5,721 nucleotides of DNA, taken from the NCBI GenBank assembly GCA_018716795.1, contig DVJK01000037.1:1-5721 (forward strand), in the 5' to 3' direction. A program made the position numbers and the translations under genes. The DNA is from Candidatus Scatomorpha merdipullorum (lineage in GTDB: Bacteria > Bacillota > Clostridia > Oscillospirales > Oscillospiraceae). The notes below the pieces were generated by a model. The model was not told where the DNA came from. It did not search any database and worked only from the letters and a program-made list of their open reading frames with translations. Below are positions 5,512 to 5,721 of this stretch, in pieces; within the stretch, counting starts at the first letter, position 1; every line of letters begins with the position of its first letter.

Positions 5512-5721
5512 ATGCGGTGGATTGAAGCGGCGTTCCGGGCCGGGCCGGGGCGTTTGGACGAGCTCGGCGACAGGCTGACCGACCTGGGCGCCGAGGGGCT
5601 GGTCATCGAGGACGAGGCGGATTTCCGCCGCTTTCTCGAGCAGAACCGGCAGTACTGGGATTACGTCGACGAGGAGCTGGAGGACAGATACGCCGGCGTC
5701 TCCCGCGTCAAGGTCTATGTC
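5512..5721 (+). CDS. prmA: Ribosomal protein L11 methyltransferase, N-terminal 70 residues only
   Basis: PrmA trimethylates ribosomal protein L11 using S-adenosylmethionine. Only the N-terminal substrate-recognition domain is in the window: the opening MRWIEAAFRAGPG, then LGDRLTDLGAEGLVIED (18-34), then FLEQNRQYWDYVDEEL (41-56), matching the PrmA pattern in Clostridia, where an E-G-hydrophobic-V-I-E-D block is followed by a Trp-Asp-Tyr block. The methyltransferase domain with its SAM-binding glycine motif lies beyond the right edge, so catalysis cannot be confirmed. Start chosen by GGAGG at 5499-5503. It follows hpf on the same strand but is separated by a terminator and about 220 bp of palindromic spacer, so it is probably a separate transcript. 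Confidence 0.85.
   Translation, partial: MRWIEAAFRAGPGRLDELGDRLTDLGAEGLVIEDEADFRRFLEQNRQYWDYVDEELEDRYAGVSRVKVYV

Noticed and set aside
5330..5578. 82-codon plus-strand frame across the spacer and the start of prmA
   Set aside because: Runs through palindromic repeats and overlaps the prmA start in another frame; low-complexity product.

Overview
The window is GC-rich, compactly packed bacterial DNA. The following all suggest an uncultured or little-studied Clostridia lineage, probably Oscillospirales: long-form ribosome hibernation factor (HPF), strong GGAGG-type ribosome binding sites, a VanS/ResE-like sensor kinase, a Firmicutes-type pyridoxamine kinase, a PrmA start containing NRQYWDYVDEEL, and palindrome-rich spacers. 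The taxon is inferred from sequence character and is not proven.

Layout. Positions 1-3544 (minus strand) read, in transcription order, OmpR/PhoB-family response regulator, membrane sensor histidine kinase, and membrane-anchored HtrA-type serine protease, which runs off the left edge. The regulator and kinase overlap by ATGA and the kinase and protease are 18 bp apart, so this is one operon with a promoter around 3581-3612. It resembles in concept the CssRS-HtrA secretion-stress circuit of Bacillus: a two-component system co-transcribed with a surface quality-control protease. Positions 3661-4530 (minus) encode a pyridoxine/pyridoxamine kinase. It has its own terminator (3621-3654) and a promoter placed so close to the ATG that the mRNA should be leaderless. 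Positions 4531-4707 are a divergent promoter region with a large imperfect inverted repeat in the middle. Positions 4708-5250 (plus) encode long-form HPF, followed by a strong intrinsic terminator. Positions 5293-5511 are a gene-free spacer holding two tandem copies of a composite palindromic module. From 5512 (plus) starts prmA (ribosomal protein L11 methyltransferase), cut by the right edge.

How the genes relate. The left half is an envelope-stress sensing and response unit. The right half is translation-related (ribosome hibernation, L11 methylation), with a vitamin B6 salvage enzyme between them. The genes are recognisable families. The less ordinary features are the Lys/Ala/Glu-rich tail of the kinase with its exact DNA repeat, the predicted leaderless B6 kinase transcript, the inverted repeat between the divergent promoters, and the duplicated palindromic module before prmA. 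I see no CRISPR array, tRNA, rRNA, transposase or phage gene.
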